From assembly GCA_947259435.1 (NCBI GenBank), contig CAMYMP010000004.1:1-6706 (forward strand): 6,706 nt of DNA, given 5' to 3'. The stretch comes from an uncultured Woeseiaceae bacterium (GTDB taxonomy: Bacteria; Pseudomonadota; Gammaproteobacteria; Woeseiales; Woeseiaceae). The notes beneath the pieces are model-generated. The model did no database searches and was not told where the DNA came from. It worked only from the letters and a program-made list of their open reading frames with translations. Shown in pieces: positions 4,828 to 6,706 of this stretch (position 1 is the stretch's first letter; each line of letters opens with the position of its first letter). A program made the position numbers and the translations under genes.

Positions 4828-5793
4828 TTACGCAGCGTCGAAGATTCGGTCGATCTCCGCCATCACGTCCGGCGTGAAGCTTTCCACAAAGTCCATGGCT
4901 TTCATGTTCTCGTGCACCTGCTCAACTCGGCTGGCACCGGTCATGACGGTACTCACGCGGGGATTCTGCAGGCACCAGGCTAAGGAGAACTGTGCAAGAC
5001 TCGCGCCCATTTGCCGGGCGATGGGTTCCAGCGCCGCTACTTTGGCTAATCTCTCTGTATCGGTCAGCTCTTTTTTGAGCCAGTCATTCCCTTGCAGCGA
5101 ACCACGACTGCCCTTCGGGATGCCGGCACTGTACTTGCCGGTCAGCAGACCAGACGCCAGTGGACTCCACGTTGTCGAGCCGTAACCGTAATCCTGATAC
5201 ACAGCGTCGTATTCGGGGCCGAAGCGATGCCGGTCAAACAGGTTGTAGATTGGCTGCTCGACGATCGGTTTATGCAAATGGTGGCGCTCGGCCGCGCCGA
5301 TCGCTGCGACGATATCCGCCGCCTCCCACTCGGATGTGCCCCAGTACAGCGCTTTGCCGCGCTCAATGATGTTGTGCATCGCCCAGACAGTTTCCTCGAT
5401 AGGCGTCGACGGGTCGGCACGATGGCAAAAGAGCATGTCCACGTAATCCATGTCGAGGCGCTTTAGCGAACCGTCGATCGCTTCGATGAGGTACTTGCGA
5501 TTGAGCGTATTGCGCTCGTTAGGGTTATCGTGGAATCCCCAAAACAGCTTCGTCGACACGAGGTAGCTGCCGCGCCGCCAACCGAGCTTCTTGAACGCCG
5601 CGCCCATGATTTCCTCGGACTTTCCACGCGCATAAGCTTCCGCGTTATCAAAAAAGTTCACGCCGGCGTCGTACGCAGCCGCCATCATCGAAACCGTATC
5701 CTCGAGACCGGCCTGGTTGTGAAAAGTTATCCACGAGCCCAGCGATAATTCGCTGACCTGGATACCTGCTTTGCCTACATGACGATATTTCAT
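4828..5793 (-). CDS. Aldo/keto reductase, Kv-beta (AKR6) type
   Basis: This complete 321-residue TIM-barrel oxidoreductase should reduce aldehydes or ketones with NADPH in the cytoplasm. The catalytic tetrad is Asp49 and Tyr54 (FFDNAEAY), Lys82 (STKLFW) and His124 (LFCHRADP). Cofactor-binding segments are [12 protein letters not shown] at 210-221 and [12 protein letters not shown] at 285-296. The pattern GSWITF near 19-24, [35 protein letters not shown] and [11 protein letters not shown] matches animal Kv channel beta subunits and their bacterial relatives, not the YajO or Gcy branches. Bacterial members often reduce methylglyoxal or glyceraldehyde phosphate; the substrate here is unknown. 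No channel gene is in view. The start at 5793 has only a weak GAAG and a distant GAGG upstream. It lies 70 bases downstream of the prolyl oligopeptidase gene on the same strand and may share its transcript. Confidence 0.93.
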   Translation of the reverse strand: MKYRHVGKAGIQVSELSLGSWITFHNQAGLEDTVSMMAAAYDAGVNFFDNAEAYARGKSEEIMGAAFKKLGWRRGSYLVSTKLFWGFHDNPNERNTLNRKYLIEAIDGSLKRLDMDYVDMLFCHRADPSTPIEETVWAMHNIIERGKALYWGTSEWEAADIVAAIGAAERHHLHKPIVEQPIYNLFDRHRFGPEYDAVYQDYGYGSTTWSPLASGLLTGKYSAGIPKGSRGSLQGNDWLKKELTDTERLAKVAALEPIARQMGASLAQFSLAWCLQNPRVSTVMTGASRVEQVHENMKAMDFVESFTPDVMAEIDRIFDAA

Positions 5794-5817
5794 GCTTCAG
5801 CTACTGCCTCGTGTCGC

Positions 5818-5832
5818 TGAGCGCCGTGCTCA
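5818..5832 (-). other. Stem-loop between two minus-strand genes
   Basis: TGAGC and GCTCA form a 5-bp stem with a five-base loop in the 70-base gap between the prolyl oligopeptidase and the reductase. With no T tract after it, readthrough seems likely; it might be a processing or mRNA-stabilising hairpin. Confidence 0.25.
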
Positions 5833-5863
5833 AATAAGATGGCAGCGTCCTGCAACCTTCCGT

Positions 5864-6706
5864 TCAGGACGTGTCCAGCGGCACTCCGAGATGGTGAAAA
5901 ATAAACGCGTATTGATCGCTAATCAATTCGATCACTTCATCAAGTGGCGTGCCACCCCCATGTCCGGTCTCGCTGCTGGTCCGCAGCAGCACGACGCCCT
6001 CGCCTCCCTGTGCCGACTGCAACCGGGCTGTAAATTTGCGGCTGTGCGCCGGATTGACGCGCGGGTCGTTCGCGCCAGTCGGTAACAGGATCGGCGGATA
6101 ATCAACGCCGTCTTTGATGTTGTGATACGGCGAGTAGGCGTATAAGGCCTCGAATTGTTCACTATCCTGCACGCTGCCGAACTCCGGAACATTGAACTCG
6201 CCGTTGGGATCGAGTTCAACTCGCAGCATGTCGTAGATGCCGACATGAGACACGACCGCCGCGGCAAGGTCCGGGTTCTGCGCCACAGTTGCGCCCATGA
6301 GCAAGCCGCCGTTACTGCCGCCGACAATGGCGACTCTTTCCGGATCCGCGTAGCCCTCGGCGACAAGATGTCTGATAACCGCCGCAAAATCATCGAACAC
6401 GTTTTGCTTGTTGGTCAGATTGCCTTGCAGGTGCCACTCTTCGCCATACTCCCCGCCGCCACGCAGATTGGCCTGCGCAAATAAGACACCGTGCTCAAAA
6501 AGAATGTGCCGCGACATCGACAACCCCGGCGAAATGCTCAAGCCATAGCCACCATAGCCGTTGACGACGATGGCATTCGAACCATCTTTCCGAGTACCGC
6601 GCGGCATCAGTATGTTGACAGGCACGCGTGTTCCGTCTTTGGACGTCGCGAACTCGCGCACAACCTCGACGTCGGAGTAATCCACCGGCGACTCGGATGA
6701 GATGCC
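5864..6706 (-). CDS. Prolyl oligopeptidase (S9A), C-terminal part
   Basis: The frame stays open to the window edge, so this is the last 280 residues of a longer gene whose start and beta-propeller domain lie outside. What is visible is the alpha/beta-hydrolase catalytic domain of peptidase family S9A, which cleaves after proline in short peptides. Counting from the valine codon at 6685 as residue 1, the nucleophile is Ser124 in GGSNGG, the acid Asp207 in NDPRV and the base His242 in GHGGG. Arg209 matches the substrate-binding arginine of the mammalian enzyme. Other hallmarks are SKDGTRVPV, GYGGYG, NLRGGGEYGEEWH, NKQNVFDDF and SPYHNI. The usual DDRV is DPRV here. Whether it is exported cannot be judged without the N-terminus. 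The GTG at 6685 is internal and not a start. Confidence 0.95.
   Translation of the reverse strand, partial: GISSESPVDYSDVEVVREFATSKDGTRVPVNILMPRGTRKDGSNAIVVNGYGGYGLSISPGLSMSRHILFEHGVLFAQANLRGGGEYGEEWHLQGNLTNKQNVFDDFAAVIRHLVAEGYADPERVAIVGGSNGGLLMGATVAQNPDLAAAVVSHVGIYDMLRVELDPNGEFNVPEFGSVQDSEQFEALYAYSPYHNIKDGVDYPPILLPTGANDPRVNPAHSRKFTARLQSAQGGEGVVLLRTSSETGHGGGTPLDEVIELISDQYAFIFHHLGVPLDTS

Noticed and set aside
4823..4836. GCTGC-TTAC-GCAGC hairpin at the end of the reductase gene, as a terminator
   Set aside because: It overlaps the stop codon and has no T tract after it on either strand.
5092..5466. Long plus-strand ORFs opposite the reductase and the peptidase
   Set aside because: They are antisense to genes with intact catalytic motifs, have no ribosome binding sites, and their composition is that of a shadow frame.

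Overview
The window looks like ordinary chromosome from a Gram-negative bacterium, most likely a gammaproteobacterium of moderately high GC content. The grounds are a tRNA-Arg with encoded CCA, an outer-membrane beta-barrel gene, four proteins with Sec-type signal peptides, Shine-Dalgarno-led starts and a near-consensus CRP-type operator. The genus cannot be fixed from the sequence alone. No insertion sequence, integrase, CRISPR array, toxin-antitoxin pair or defence locus was seen.

Left part (1-1818): two adjacent perfect inverted repeats lie at the edge. After them, on the minus strand, come a DsrE-family periplasmic protein, a tRNA-Arg(UCG) only 11 bases after its stop codon, and an intrinsic terminator that could end a joint transcript. 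Across a 195-base divergent region that carries the CRP-like site is an outer-membrane beta-barrel gene on the plus strand with its own strong terminator. A small multi-pass membrane protein with a GTG start follows; it may be translated from an almost leaderless mRNA.

Middle part (1850-4169): a minus-strand cytosine deaminase of the fungal Fcy1 type is divergent from a cysteine-rich 126-residue protein of unknown function, which has a recognisable sigma70-like promoter. Convergent to that is a small secreted protein with four cysteines and an acidic, proline-rich tail. Divergent from the latter is a 299-residue protein with one N-terminal membrane anchor. The last three have no function that I can assign.

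Right part (4229-6706): a secreted DUF1579-like (lipocalin-like) protein on the plus strand faces two minus-strand genes: an aldo/keto reductase of the Kv-beta (AKR6) type and, upstream of it, the C-terminal catalytic part of a prolyl oligopeptidase (peptidase S9A) that runs off the window edge.

The genes do not form one visible pathway. Most are single-gene units in alternating orientation. The possible exceptions are the DsrE gene with the tRNA, the prolyl oligopeptidase with the reductase (70-base gap), and the 299-residue protein with the DUF1579-like protein (59-base gap). The points most worth following are the CRP-like operator, the CDS-tRNA arrangement, the fungal-type deaminase and the cysteine-rich orphan protein.
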